From Marivirga aurantiaca (lineage in GTDB: Bacteria > Bacteroidota > Bacteroidia > Cytophagales > Cyclobacteriaceae): 64,000 bases of DNA. The stretch is from positions 124,001 through 188,000 of the forward strand of contig NZ_JAEQBW010000002.1 in the NCBI RefSeq assembly GCF_016679925.1, given 5' to 3'. Under the pieces are notes generated by a model, which saw only the letters and a list, made by a program, of their open reading frames with translations, had not been told where the DNA came from and searched no databases. This document shows positions 7,527 through 15,946 of this stretch, piece after piece (position 1 is the stretch's first letter; each line of letters opens with the position of its first letter). The position numbers and the translations under genes were made by a program.

Positions 7527-9731
7527 CTACTTTTCTTCTTTTTTAAACTTAATGATGAAATTGGCTCCCTTTAGAATTCTTAAATTGGGGTTGGTTATGA
7601 GGGAAATTTCAGCATCAATCCTATCAAGTAACTCTTTGACGATGTATAGGCCCAATCCCCTGCCTTCAGATTTCTTTGTATAAAATTCTGTGAATATCAG
7701 ATCTTCTATATCCTCTGGAATGCCAGGGCCAGTATCGGCAAAAATTACAGTGTTATCATCTTCATTAAAAACAATACTAATCTGTTTGTCCTTATCTGAT
7801 AATTGCTCCAGCCAATAAATGGAGTTATCCATGAGGTTGAGGATGACTTGAAGAATTAGTCCTGTATTCGTCTTTACCACTATGTCCTTATTGGAATCTA
7901 GATTCACCTTGATCTTTCCTTCAAGCTCTTTCCTGAAATATTTTATAACCCTCTCGGTAACATTTCGGACGCTTACATCCTTGGTTACTTTTCTGGCCAC
8001 CCGAAACAGTGGCTGGAGTACCTGCAACTCCTGGTACAGAAACTCTAAGTTTTCCTGAAGCTCTACTAAAAAATCCCTGAGTTCCTTGGATTGTATTTTC
8101 CCTTTATCAAAGCGATTGACAAAATCTTCAGTATTGACTTTCAACCTTTTCAAGAGTGACATGGTATCGTGGGTTGCCTTTTCGACAGCCATGCCGGTAC
8201 CGGCCAATTCTTGGGTGATTTTCAAGTCCTCACGAACCTTTTGTATCAGATTGTTGGTGGCATTGAAGAATTTCTTAGAGCGGTCAATTAATTCTGCATC
8301 ATCATATTCTAGCAGTTTCTTTTGAAGGGTGTTGTAACTTTCTTCATAAGATTTGCTGAGGGATTTTATTGCCTTCTGCTTTTTTAATTCCTCCTTTTTG
8401 CGGTCAATGTCGACCTTTGTTTTCATGACTTTTAGAACGGTCTGAACTAGTGCTATAAAGTCGTCCTTAGCTCCATTGATATTCATCAAACCTTCTCTGT
8501 CAGCTGCATCACGGAGTTTTGGGTTCTCATCTTGAGTAATAAAAACAAAACCAAGAAGATCATTATATGTAAAATAATCACCTGCCTTCAACTCTCCCCT
8601 TGATTTACTTAGCTTGAGCCAATCATCACCAATCTCACCGTAAGGATATACCCTAATATTGTCTCGATATAAGTAAACTGAAGTTTCCTTCAGAAACTCA
8701 ATCTCGTCTTTTGTCAATGCTGGATCACGTAAATCATAGGCATAGAAGAAAAACATAAAACCACCAATTTCCGGCTTACGGATTTCTACGATTTCCTTCT
8801 TATCGTATTTGAGAAATTGATCTCTATAGGCTTTTAAGCTCCTTATTCCAGATGATATAATGTCCAATTCATCTTCAAATAGATTAAATTGGATATTAAC
8901 TGTCGATTTGTTATGCGTATAGATTGCATCTAAATTGCCATGGCTATCAAGCATTCCTTCAAAATAATAAGGTGCCAAATCAGAAATTTCATCAAACCTT
9001 TTATAAGTTTTTGGCGGTTTCCGGTGATCCCAGATAACTTCATATTGGAAGTCTTCTGGAATGCTTAGCCCAGGTAGCTTAGGCGGTTTCATTCTGAAAA
9101 AAGCCTTATCTAGTTTTATTAAATCCTCAAACTTCCAATCACTCCTAATATCAGAGATTCTGATAAGTGTACCTTGTTCTTTAGCATTAATGATTTTTTC
9201 AGGCTTATCGTTGACTTCCCATTTATTCAAAATCTCATGTAAATACTTGTCTTGATGTTCACTTTCCTTGAACTCATCATCTGCATAATCATGAAAGTCC
9301 AATGTCAATTTTACTTCACCAGTTGATTTAGTCTTACTGTAAACCTCAACATAATCCCCAAGCTTATAAATCGCAAAGCGACCAACTCCTTTATCCCCTT
9401 GCATTACCCGGCCCTTTTCAGTGAATCTTTTGTCACCAGCCTTTTTTTTGTTGAGTTTGTTTGGTGTAGCTGGCTTCATCCAGACATCCAGTATGGTATC
9501 GATATTCATACCATGTCCGTCATCCTCAATTTCTATTGTTGGCTTTGCAGAAGCACTAGGATTGTCAAAATTCAAAAATCTTACAATTACTTTCTCTGCA
9601 TCAGCATCGTAGCTGTTCTTCACCAATTCAATTACTCCTACCCATTTATCACTGATAAGCTGGTCACCTAATACGCTAATCAGACGGGCATACGCCTGAA
9701 ATGGGGTCTCACCTGACTTTATTATTGCCAT
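7527..9731 (-). CDS. Dual GHKL ATPase (MORC/Hsp90-like plus histidine-kinase-like)
   Basis: The 734-residue protein carries two ATP-binding GHKL modules. The N-terminal one has ELVKNSYDADA (35-45), EDDGHGM (69-75) and QGDKGVGRFA (111-120), the Hsp90/MutL/MORC pattern. A coiled coil (about 435-520) leads to EKATHDTMS, whose His near 521 sits where a kinase phospho-acceptor would. The C-terminal module has ILNLMDNS (about 630), ADTGPGIP (about 665) and GRGLGLY (about 690), the histidine-kinase pattern. Iyer, Abhiman and Aravind (2008) described MutL/MORC-type ATPases in restriction-modification loci. Spacing to both neighbours is one base. Confidence 0.8.
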   Translation of the reverse strand: MAIIKSGETPFQAYARLISVLGDQLISDKWVGVIELVKNSYDADAEKVIVRFLNFDNPSASAKPTIEIEDDGHGMNIDTILDVWMKPATPNKLNKKKAGDKRFTEKGRVMQGDKGVGRFAIYKLGDYVEVYSKTKSTGEVKLTLDFHDYADDEFKESEHQDKYLHEILNKWEVNDKPEKIINAKEQGTLIRISDIRSDWKFEDLIKLDKAFFRMKPPKLPGLSIPEDFQYEVIWDHRKPPKTYKRFDEISDLAPYYFEGMLDSHGNLDAIYTHNKSTVNIQFNLFEDELDIISSGIRSLKAYRDQFLKYDKKEIVEIRKPEIGGFMFFFYAYDLRDPALTKDEIEFLKETSVYLYRDNIRVYPYGEIGDDWLKLSKSRGELKAGDYFTYNDLLGFVFITQDENPKLRDAADREGLMNINGAKDDFIALVQTVLKVMKTKVDIDRKKEELKKQKAIKSLSKSYEESYNTLQKKLLEYDDAELIDRSKKFFNATNNLIQKVREDLKITQELAGTGMAVEKATHDTMSLLKRLKVNTEDFVNRFDKGKIQSKELRDFLVELQENLEFLYQELQVLQPLFRVARKVTKDVSVRNVTERVIKYFRKELEGKIKVNLDSNKDIVVKTNTGLILQVILNLMDNSIYWLEQLSDKDKQISIVFNEDDNTVIFADTGPGIPEDIEDLIFTEFYTKKSEGRGLGLYIVKELLDRIDAEISLITNPNLRILKGANFIIKFKKEEK

Positions 9732-9732
9732 A

Positions 9733-11019
9733 TTACTTTCTTGCTATTAAAATGTACTCCTCAGGATAAACCAGTTTGCTATTCTTATTATCCAACTTTG
9801 AAAATCTACCAGACTTTTTATCTCGTATTGTAGGGATCAATTTGTTTGGAATAGAGCGCTTAATGATATCTACAATCTCAAAACCTTGCATGGTGAGGAT
9901 TTCTGCAAAGACTTCAGATGATTTAATTTTCACATCCATCAATGTCGTATTACCGATCACAATACAAGCGTGACCTCCAGCCCGTAGTACCCGGAACATT
10001 TCCTTTCCTACTGAAAGCATATCGTTAAAATAATTAGCAACTTCTTTTGCTGTGCGCTTGTCCATTTCAAGCAGATTATTAACTATTTCCTGTCCTATAA
10101 ATGATGGTGTACTAGTCTCTTGATTCAGAGAATAAAAAGTTCCGATGAACCCCTTTCTAAATCCGTACAGATCTGTTATATATTCATACCAATATCCCGT
10201 GAGTTGATGGATATCAGCGTACTCGTAGGAGGTGACATATGGGGGAGAAGTAATAATTGCTCCAACACTGTTTGAAGGTATGCTCGTATTTCTAGCATCT
10301 TCAAGTTTTATTTCACATTTTGTCGTGATAAAATGGCTGGTCTCAAGCTGTTCATAGAACTCTTTATTCTTCCTGGCCATTTGATTAACCTGGATGCGAA
10401 ATGCTTTGAACGGATCAACAGGACTCTTTTTAGGGTCAACTTGGGGCTTAGTGCTTGATTGTAACCATTTTGAACAATTCTTTAGGATGTTTGACAGAGC
10501 TACAAGAAAGAAGTCTCTGATTGATGTATTTTGCTCTTCTAATACTTGTTGATATAAGAATGCTATCTTTTGCTTGTGTTCGGGAAAAAACCAATAATCG
10601 ATTCTTTCATGAAGCTTGAGAGTTTTCGATTCAAAGCCACTGAATTTCTCGATTTTATTGAAGACTTTTTGGGTTGTACGTTGTAGCTCATCAGGGTGTA
10701 TAGGAGTCGTCTTTGCCTGAGTAATCAAAATGGCTACAGGGTTAATATCTACTCCAATAGAAGCCCGGCCATGAACTTTGGCTTCTACAAGAGTGGTTCC
10801 GCATCCTGCAAAGAGATCCGCAACCAAATCATTCTGATCTGTGTAATCCTCTATAAGCTTTTTCACCAGATTCGGTAGAAATTTTGCAGGGTATCGATGA
10901 TACCCATGTGTCCACTGTTCAGTTGAACGCACGTTTTTGAAGCACCATTCTGGGCTAACAGGGATTTCCTGGAACTTTCGTCTAATATCGGTGATAGGAT
11001 TATGTATGGCAGTAGTCAT
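9733..11019 (-). CDS. Site-specific DNA methyltransferase (N4-cytosine or N6-adenine)
   Basis: The 428-residue protein has the SAM-binding motif DLFAGCGTTLVEA (68-80) and the catalytic motif TSPPY (257-261), typical of amino-methyltransferases; SPPY fits N4-cytosine or N6-adenine. HGYHRYPAKFLP near residue 40 is also found in related enzymes. The region between the two motifs (about 105-250) would hold target recognition. The start overlaps the XRE gene stop by four bases, and the dual ATPase gene follows one base after its stop. It probably marks host DNA for protection. Its recognition sequence cannot be read from the sequence. Confidence 0.85.
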   Translation of the reverse strand: MTTAIHNPITDIRRKFQEIPVSPEWCFKNVRSTEQWTHGYHRYPAKFLPNLVKKLIEDYTDQNDLVADLFAGCGTTLVEAKVHGRASIGVDINPVAILITQAKTTPIHPDELQRTTQKVFNKIEKFSGFESKTLKLHERIDYWFFPEHKQKIAFLYQQVLEEQNTSIRDFFLVALSNILKNCSKWLQSSTKPQVDPKKSPVDPFKAFRIQVNQMARKNKEFYEQLETSHFITTKCEIKLEDARNTSIPSNSVGAIITSPPYVTSYEYADIHQLTGYWYEYITDLYGFRKGFIGTFYSLNQETSTPSFIGQEIVNNLLEMDKRTAKEVANYFNDMLSVGKEMFRVLRAGGHACIVIGNTTLMDVKIKSSEVFAEILTMQGFEIVDIIKRSIPNKLIPTIRDKKSGRFSKLDNKNSKLVYPEEYILIARK

Positions 11020-11228
11020 TTTCGTTTCGTTGGATTTAATAAGTCACGGATATCAACGTTGAGTACTTTAGCAACCTGATGAAGGGTTTCGAGAGAGGGC
11101 TGAATCTCATTGGTACACCAACGGGATACTGTGGATTCACTTTTGCCCAACTGCTCTGACAGCCACTTGTTTGTTCGGTTTAGCTCTGCTAAAACTACTT
11201 TAAGACGATTTATTGCTATTTTGCTCAT
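11016..11228 (-). CDS. XRE-family helix-turn-helix regulator
   Basis: From the Met at 11228 the product is 70 residues: MSKIAINRLKVVLAELNRTN, a helix-turn-helix with KWLSEQLGKSESTVSRWC, and a tail with VDIRDLLNPTKRK. This start is preferred over the open frame up to 11300 because a consensus promoter lies at 11247-11276. The layout resembles the controller proteins of restriction-modification systems that set the timing between methylase and nuclease. It overlaps the methyltransferase start by four bases. Confidence 0.8.
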   Translation of the reverse strand: MSKIAINRLKVVLAELNRTNKWLSEQLGKSESTVSRWCTNEIQPSLETLHQVAKVLNVDIRDLLNPTKRK

Positions 11229-11246
11229 ATTGATTAGCATCTCATG

Positions 11247-11276
11247 CAAATATATTGAGTTAAATGAAACCGCCAA
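11247..11276 (-). promoter_or_regulatory. Promoter of the methyltransferase-ATPase-HNH operon
   Basis: On the minus strand TTG (11276-11274) is followed after exactly 19 bases by TATATTTG (11254-11247). This is a perfect match to the Bacteroidota sigma-A consensus TTG-N19-TAnnTTTG. The start codon at 11228 is 18 bases further on. Confidence 0.75.
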
Positions 11277-11296
11277 GTAAATGCCAAATAATCTGC

Positions 11297-11959
11297 TCAC
11301 ACCCTCTTATCCTTCGCTTCCTTCTCAAAAGCAATCACGTTCATCATCTCCCTTAATCTGCTTCTAACCCGATTTCCATAGCAGTTTTCAATTTCGCTGG
11401 CAGAAAGGTTGGTGGTGGCGTGTGTGATCATGTGCCGGCTAATGAACATGTCGTAGCGACTGAGGAGGATTTCGGCCAGCACATTTGTTTCGTTTCCATA
11501 ATATTTGATGTTGGACTCTACACCCAGATCATCAAAGCAATAGGCTTTCGGGCACAGCTCTCCACCTGTCTGCTGGAAGGCTGCTTTGGAGTATTTGTTG
11601 ATGACTGAATAGCCATCCTGAATGAATTCCAGCGTAATATCCCGTGTGGACTTGATGAGATATTGCTCTTTGGGTGCGAGCATGAAGCGAAGCAGGGTCA
11701 TCAGGGAGGTTTTGCCACAACCGACCGGACCGGTCAGCAGGATGCCTTTGTGTAAGTCAATGCCGTGCTTTTCAGCATTGGGTTTGTCCTGGTAGAAGTA
11801 GACCAGAAGTTTGAATATAATCAAGTGGTCTTCCTTCCATATCCGGAATTTTGGACTGGTGTAGGCCTTGCCTGCTTTCTCCAGAAATTCAAGGCATTTG
11901 TCGAATTGGATGATGTTGCTTTGAACACTCTCTGAGCAAGACTTAGAGTGGCTCGCCAT
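11297..11959 (-). CDS. DnaC-like AAA+ ATPase
   Basis: The product has Walker A GPVGCGKTS (about residues 77-85 from the chosen start), Walker B YCFDDLG and a sensor region THATTNLS, the pattern of DnaC/IstB-type helicase loaders. The ending NRVRSRLREM also fits that group. The open frame reaches 12037, but the Met at 11959 gives only a 17-bp overlap with the upstream gene. Together with the DnaD-like protein before it, it suggests a replication-initiation pair that could maintain the excised circle. The partner helicase would be the host's. Confidence 0.75.
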   Translation of the reverse strand: MASHSKSCSESVQSNIIQFDKCLEFLEKAGKAYTSPKFRIWKEDHLIIFKLLVYFYQDKPNAEKHGIDLHKGILLTGPVGCGKTSLMTLLRFMLAPKEQYLIKSTRDITLEFIQDGYSVINKYSKAAFQQTGGELCPKAYCFDDLGVESNIKYYGNETNVLAEILLSRYDMFISRHMITHATTNLSASEIENCYGNRVRSRLREMMNVIAFEKEAKDKRV

Positions 11960-12704
11960 AGTCTTTGCCGGTTCCTGAGTGGAGGTTTCCGGGTTTAGGA
12001 CCTGGCTGATGGTTTCGCTGATCTTTTGCATAGGCATTAAATTTTTGGGCGTTCAGCATCCAGTTGCGGGCGGCTGCTTTCCAGTCTTTCATTTTGGAAC
12101 GGCCACCTACCAGCCAGCCATTGCTCTGAAAGTAGTTGTAGAACTTCTCGGCCTCCAATGAAGGATATCCTTTTTCATCAAAGTAGATTTTGACATGTTC
12201 TTCCAGAGGTGGAATGTCCGGGCCATAGCCGGTCATTCTTTCTCTTTTAGCGGAACTTTTCTCTTTCTTCATTTCCGAATCATTTGAACTTGTCTCAAAA
12301 TTTTTAGCTCGCTTACCCAAGTTTGTTTCGTTTTCATAGTTTAAAGGGTTTGTATTGTTTGTATAAGGTCTCACAGCTATTTCACTGCCTGTATCAGTAC
12401 CCTTATCATCACCTTTATCAAAACTGTACAGGTAAATGAGGCTGCCCCGATGCGGATTGTATGACGGTTCATAACGGATATACCCGAATTGATCCAACTG
12501 TTTCAGGCACTTGGTGTAGGTGTTCACCGAACCGATTTTTGACAACCTCATCAACTCGTCCCGCGACACGGATATCGGGTTCTTGAAAAAGTTGAGGTTC
12601 CACCGCCTGAACAAGGCCATATACAGACTGATATGGTAGGGCGTGAGCCTGGTATCTGCATCCATCTGCTGGAACGCTGCGGAAAGGTGCCTGATGTAGT
12701 TCAT
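11943..12704 (-). CDS. Winged-helix, DnaD-like replication/maintenance protein
   Basis: The N-terminal 110 residues look like a winged helix: LTPYHISLYMALFRRWN, SVSRDELMRLSKIGSVNTYTKCL, FGYIRYEPS. The middle (about 120-175) is polar and disordered. The C-terminus has the conserved block FYNYFQSNGW followed by MKDWKAAARNWML, often seen in Bacteroidota plasmid and phage initiator-like proteins. It is translated just before the DnaC-like ATPase. A role in loading helicase at an element origin is inferred. Confidence 0.65.
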   Translation of the reverse strand: MNYIRHLSAAFQQMDADTRLTPYHISLYMALFRRWNLNFFKNPISVSRDELMRLSKIGSVNTYTKCLKQLDQFGYIRYEPSYNPHRGSLIYLYSFDKGDDKGTDTGSEIAVRPYTNNTNPLNYENETNLGKRAKNFETSSNDSEMKKEKSSAKRERMTGYGPDIPPLEEHVKIYFDEKGYPSLEAEKFYNYFQSNGWLVGGRSKMKDWKAAARNWMLNAQKFNAYAKDQRNHQPGPKPGNLHSGTGKDYGEPL

Positions 12705-12719
12705 GCCCGGCCATGTGCT

Positions 12720-13001
12720 TTACCTCAAGCGGTTCTGAAACTTATTGGACTGGAGCATGGACTGAATGTCGGTATAGTCATAGTAGATTACGCCCCCGAT
12801 CTTGGTAAAAGGCAATGTGCCGTTCACCCGCAGGTTCTGCAAGGTGCCGGGTGAAATACCAAGGAGCTTGCGGACTTCATAGGATTTCAGCCATTTCTTG
12901 GTTGGCTGCCCGGAATGTTCTTTGAGTAGCCTTTTGAGATCTTCCAGGAGTTCGATCTTGAACTCACGAAGGTCGTCCGTGGTAATTACTTCTGCTGCCA
13001 T
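12720..13001 (-). CDS. Helix-turn-helix protein (HTH_17, excisionase family)
   Basis: The 93-residue protein has a helical N-terminus (ELLEDLKRLLKEH) and a MerR/excisionase-like domain: SYEVRKLLGISPGTLQNLR, then LPFTKIGGVIYYDYTDIQSML. The family is abundant in CTnDOT-type elements, where members act in excision or gene control. It lies 15 bp upstream of the DnaD-like gene in the same direction and could start that operon. Confidence 0.8.
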   Translation of the reverse strand: MAAEVITTDDLREFKIELLEDLKRLLKEHSGQPTKKWLKSYEVRKLLGISPGTLQNLRVNGTLPFTKIGGVIYYDYTDIQSMLQSNKFQNRLR

Positions 13002-13090
13002 ATCTTAACAAATGTTGATTGAACAGCGAAGATGTTCCCGTTTAGTGGGTTTTATTCACAAGGCAAACCGAAGTTGGGAAAGATTTTATT

Positions 13091-13939
13091 CTATTTCTCA
13101 TCAGCTTCATCCATTCTGCGGATAAGGCTTTCATGCAGGGAATCGAGGAATTTCGTCCTTCCTGTCTTTCTGATACGTATTTCGAGGAATGTGCGGTGGT
13201 ATTGTCCTAAATCAACTCCAAAAGTGTCTTCCATACATTTGGAAATTTCTTTCAAGTCTGCTCTACCATGGTTAAAAACCCCACGGGCATGGAGGGCGTA
13301 CATCAGCTCAATCAACGCTACTTTGGAGTCTGTCCATGTTATTTTCACCTTCGGTTCGACTTGTGATTTTCCGTTGTTTAAATCTGTCAAGCTCAGCTTG
13401 TTCAACTCATCTTCCAGATAGACATTGAGCAGGTCATTGGCCAGGATGTTGGAAACCTTAAAATCATGGCTAGTTGAGAAGTTCGGGTCAGTTTCAAAGA
13501 AGAAAGAATCAAGCGTTAACCTTATGTCCTGTTTGCCCCTTACAAAATATTTGTGATCCAGGTAATTGCTGTGAGTACGGTAATAGCGGTAAAATTCCAG
13601 ATTGTCATCAAAATATCGTTTCAGTTTGTCCAGTTCATTCTGATAGTATTTGCGTCTTACTTTGATACCTCCATTGGGCTTGTTGGTTTCAATGTTGAAC
13701 ACACTAAGATGGTAGATGAGCTTACTGACGAATTTCGGTTTGATCTCCTTGAAAAACAGGATTTCGCTAGCTTGAGAATCTAATGGGTTTTTAGTCAAGC
13801 CCTCCCTTAACTGGTTAATGGCAATCAGGACCATTTGAAAGCTCTGTTCAGATTTTTTGAGGAGGTTATCTTCCTCCAAATCGATCATTCTAAGCTTTTC
13901 TTCTAAATCTTCATATAGTTGGTTATAGTTATCAGACAT
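13091..13939 (-). CDS. rteC: RteC-family regulator
   Basis: The 282-residue protein matches RteC: helical N-terminus, KFVSKLIYHLSVFNIE near residue 90, RYYRTHSNYLDHKYFVRG near 125, and a C-terminal segment WTDSKVALIELMYALHARGVFNHG followed by a helix-turn-helix-like end. In CTnDOT, RteC activates the excision operon. Here no RteA/RteB sensor pair is present, so its input must differ. It stands between the maintenance genes and the metal cargo, reading toward the left end where the excision functions lie. Confidence 0.85.
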   Translation of the reverse strand: MSDNYNQLYEDLEEKLRMIDLEEDNLLKKSEQSFQMVLIAINQLREGLTKNPLDSQASEILFFKEIKPKFVSKLIYHLSVFNIETNKPNGGIKVRRKYYQNELDKLKRYFDDNLEFYRYYRTHSNYLDHKYFVRGKQDIRLTLDSFFFETDPNFSTSHDFKVSNILANDLLNVYLEDELNKLSLTDLNNGKSQVEPKVKITWTDSKVALIELMYALHARGVFNHGRADLKEISKCMEDTFGVDLGQYHRTFLEIRIRKTGRTKFLDSLHESLIRRMDEADEK

Positions 13940-13983
13940 TTAAAAAGTGAGTTTATCATTTCCATAGCTTTAAATATTCCTAA

Positions 13984-15933
13984 TTACTTTTGCATCCTCA
14001 CCGCATTCAATATTGCCAGTAGTGCCACTCCCACATCGGCAAATACGGCTTCCCACATAGTGGCCAGGCCTCCGGCACCCAAGGCAAGGACTATGACTTT
14101 TACACCGAAAGCCAGGCCGATATTTTGCCATACGATCCGTTTAGTCTGTTTACCTATTTGAATAGCAGTAGCAATTTTAGAGGGCTGGTCGGTCTGAATG
14201 ACCACATCGGCTGTCTCGATGGCGGCATCACTACCCAAACCACCCATTGCCATGCCCACATCTGCCAGAGCAAGGACGGGAGCATCGTTGATACCGTCCC
14301 CCACAAAAGCGATGATACGGTTGGTATCCTTTTTCAGTTCTTCAACCTTTTCCACCTTTTGTTCCGGTAACAGATCACCAAAGGCTTTATCTATTCCGAG
14401 TGATTTTGCCACTTGTTGGGTCACTGCATTCTTGTCTCCTGACAGCATGATCAGTTCCCGAACTCCTGATTTGTGTAATGCATTGATTGCCTGGGCAGCA
14501 TCCTCTTTGAGTTCATCTGCTATCACCAGGTAACCGGCATATTTTTGGTCAACGGCTATATGGATGACGGTATTAACCTCTCCGGCAGCATCAGCACAGG
14601 TAACGATCCCCTCCTTGTCCATCAGCTTTTGATTGCCGATGAGCACATGCTTACCATTTACTTTTCCTTTCAGACCGTGCCCGGCTATTTCTTCCTGTTG
14701 CTCGGGTTCTGAAATTTCTTTGCCTTGCTTTTTAGTATATTCTGTAATGGCTTTTGCGATGGGATGGGTGGATTTGCTTTCCATAGCAGCCGCCAGACTA
14801 AGCCAATCTGTAGTAATTCCGTCCATGGTCACGGCTTTCTGAACTTCAAACACTCCCTTGGTCAACGTACCTGTTTTGTCCATCACCACGGTGTTCACTC
14901 TGGTCATGAGGTCAAGAAAGTTGGAACCTTTGAATAATATGCCTTTGCGGGAAGCTGCCCCAATCCCTCCGAAATAACCAAGTGGAATAGAAATGACAAG
15001 CGCACAGGGACATGAGATCACCAAAAAGATTAATGCCCGGTAAAGCCAGTCTTCAAACACATAGTTTTCTACAAAAAAGTAAGGCAGGAAGGTCAATCCC
15101 ACTGCCAGAAAGGTAACAATGGGTGTGTAAACCCGTGCAAACTTACGGATGAACTGCTCGGTTTTTGCCTTGCGGGCGGTGGCGTTCTGCACCAGCTCCA
15201 AGATGCGGGCAAGTGAACTTTCGTTGAACCGTCTGGTTACTTTCAGCTCAATCAGCCTGTCGAGATTCACCATCCCAGCCAGCACATTTTCTCCTTTGTT
15301 GTAGGTGGCAGGTTTACTTTCACCAGTCAGGGCGGAAGTATTGAAGCTGCTTTTTTCACTGATCATTTCCCCATCGAGCGGTACTTTTTCTCCGGGTTTC
15401 ACCTGTATGGTTTCCCCAATTTGTACTTCTTCCGGGTGTACGGACACCATTTGCCCGCTTCTATATACAGAGGCCGAATCCGGGCGTATGTCCAGCAGGG
15501 CTTTGATGTTGCGTTTGGCCCTGTTCACTGCTGCATCCTGAAACAGCTCCCCGATGGCATAGAAAAGCATCACCGCCACCGCCTCAGGATATTCGCCTAT
15601 GGCAAAAGCTCCCAGAGTGGCTATGCCCATGAGGAAAAATTCAGTGAACACATCACCTTTCAGTATGGACTTCCAGCCTTTGACCAATACCGGCCAACCC
15701 ACAGGCAAATAGGCCAGCACATACCAGCCTATGCGGATCCATCCCTGGAAAAATGCAGGCTGTCCCCATTGATCAGCGGCTATTCCTGCAAGCAGAATGA
15801 CAAGGCTTACAATACCACTTCCCCAGGTTTGCAGGAAACTGGAGGAGGTTTTTTCCTCCTGCTTTTTTGGTTTGTCCGGATGCTGGTCGGTGCTGCAGCA
15901 GGCTTTGTTGTCTATATTGTTAGTATTAGTCAT
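13984..15933 (-). CDS. zntA: Zn/Cd/Pb-transporting P1B-type ATPase (ZntA/CadA-like)
   Basis: Motifs include a short N-terminal Cys pair (KACCSTDQ) instead of an HMA domain, TGES at the actuator, the membrane CPC motif (SCPCALVIS), DKTGTLT (phosphorylation Asp), HP (STHPIAKA) and GDGINDAP. The last helix pair (FADVGVALLAILNAVR) is typical of the Zn2+/Cd2+/Pb2+ subgroup. The Met at 15933 is chosen because the longer frame to 15981 would overlap the upstream gene by 35 bp. It exports metal from cytoplasm to periplasm, where the CzcBA-CzcC pump can remove it. It is the last gene of the czc-type operon. Confidence 0.9.
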   Translation of the reverse strand: MTNTNNIDNKACCSTDQHPDKPKKQEEKTSSSFLQTWGSGIVSLVILLAGIAADQWGQPAFFQGWIRIGWYVLAYLPVGWPVLVKGWKSILKGDVFTEFFLMGIATLGAFAIGEYPEAVAVMLFYAIGELFQDAAVNRAKRNIKALLDIRPDSASVYRSGQMVSVHPEEVQIGETIQVKPGEKVPLDGEMISEKSSFNTSALTGESKPATYNKGENVLAGMVNLDRLIELKVTRRFNESSLARILELVQNATARKAKTEQFIRKFARVYTPIVTFLAVGLTFLPYFFVENYVFEDWLYRALIFLVISCPCALVISIPLGYFGGIGAASRKGILFKGSNFLDLMTRVNTVVMDKTGTLTKGVFEVQKAVTMDGITTDWLSLAAAMESKSTHPIAKAITEYTKKQGKEISEPEQQEEIAGHGLKGKVNGKHVLIGNQKLMDKEGIVTCADAAGEVNTVIHIAVDQKYAGYLVIADELKEDAAQAINALHKSGVRELIMLSGDKNAVTQQVAKSLGIDKAFGDLLPEQKVEKVEELKKDTNRIIAFVGDGINDAPVLALADVGMAMGGLGSDAAIETADVVIQTDQPSKIATAIQIGKQTKRIVWQNIGLAFGVKVIVLALGAGGLATMWEAVFADVGVALLAILNAVRMQK

Positions 15934-15946
15934 ACGCTTGTCTGTT

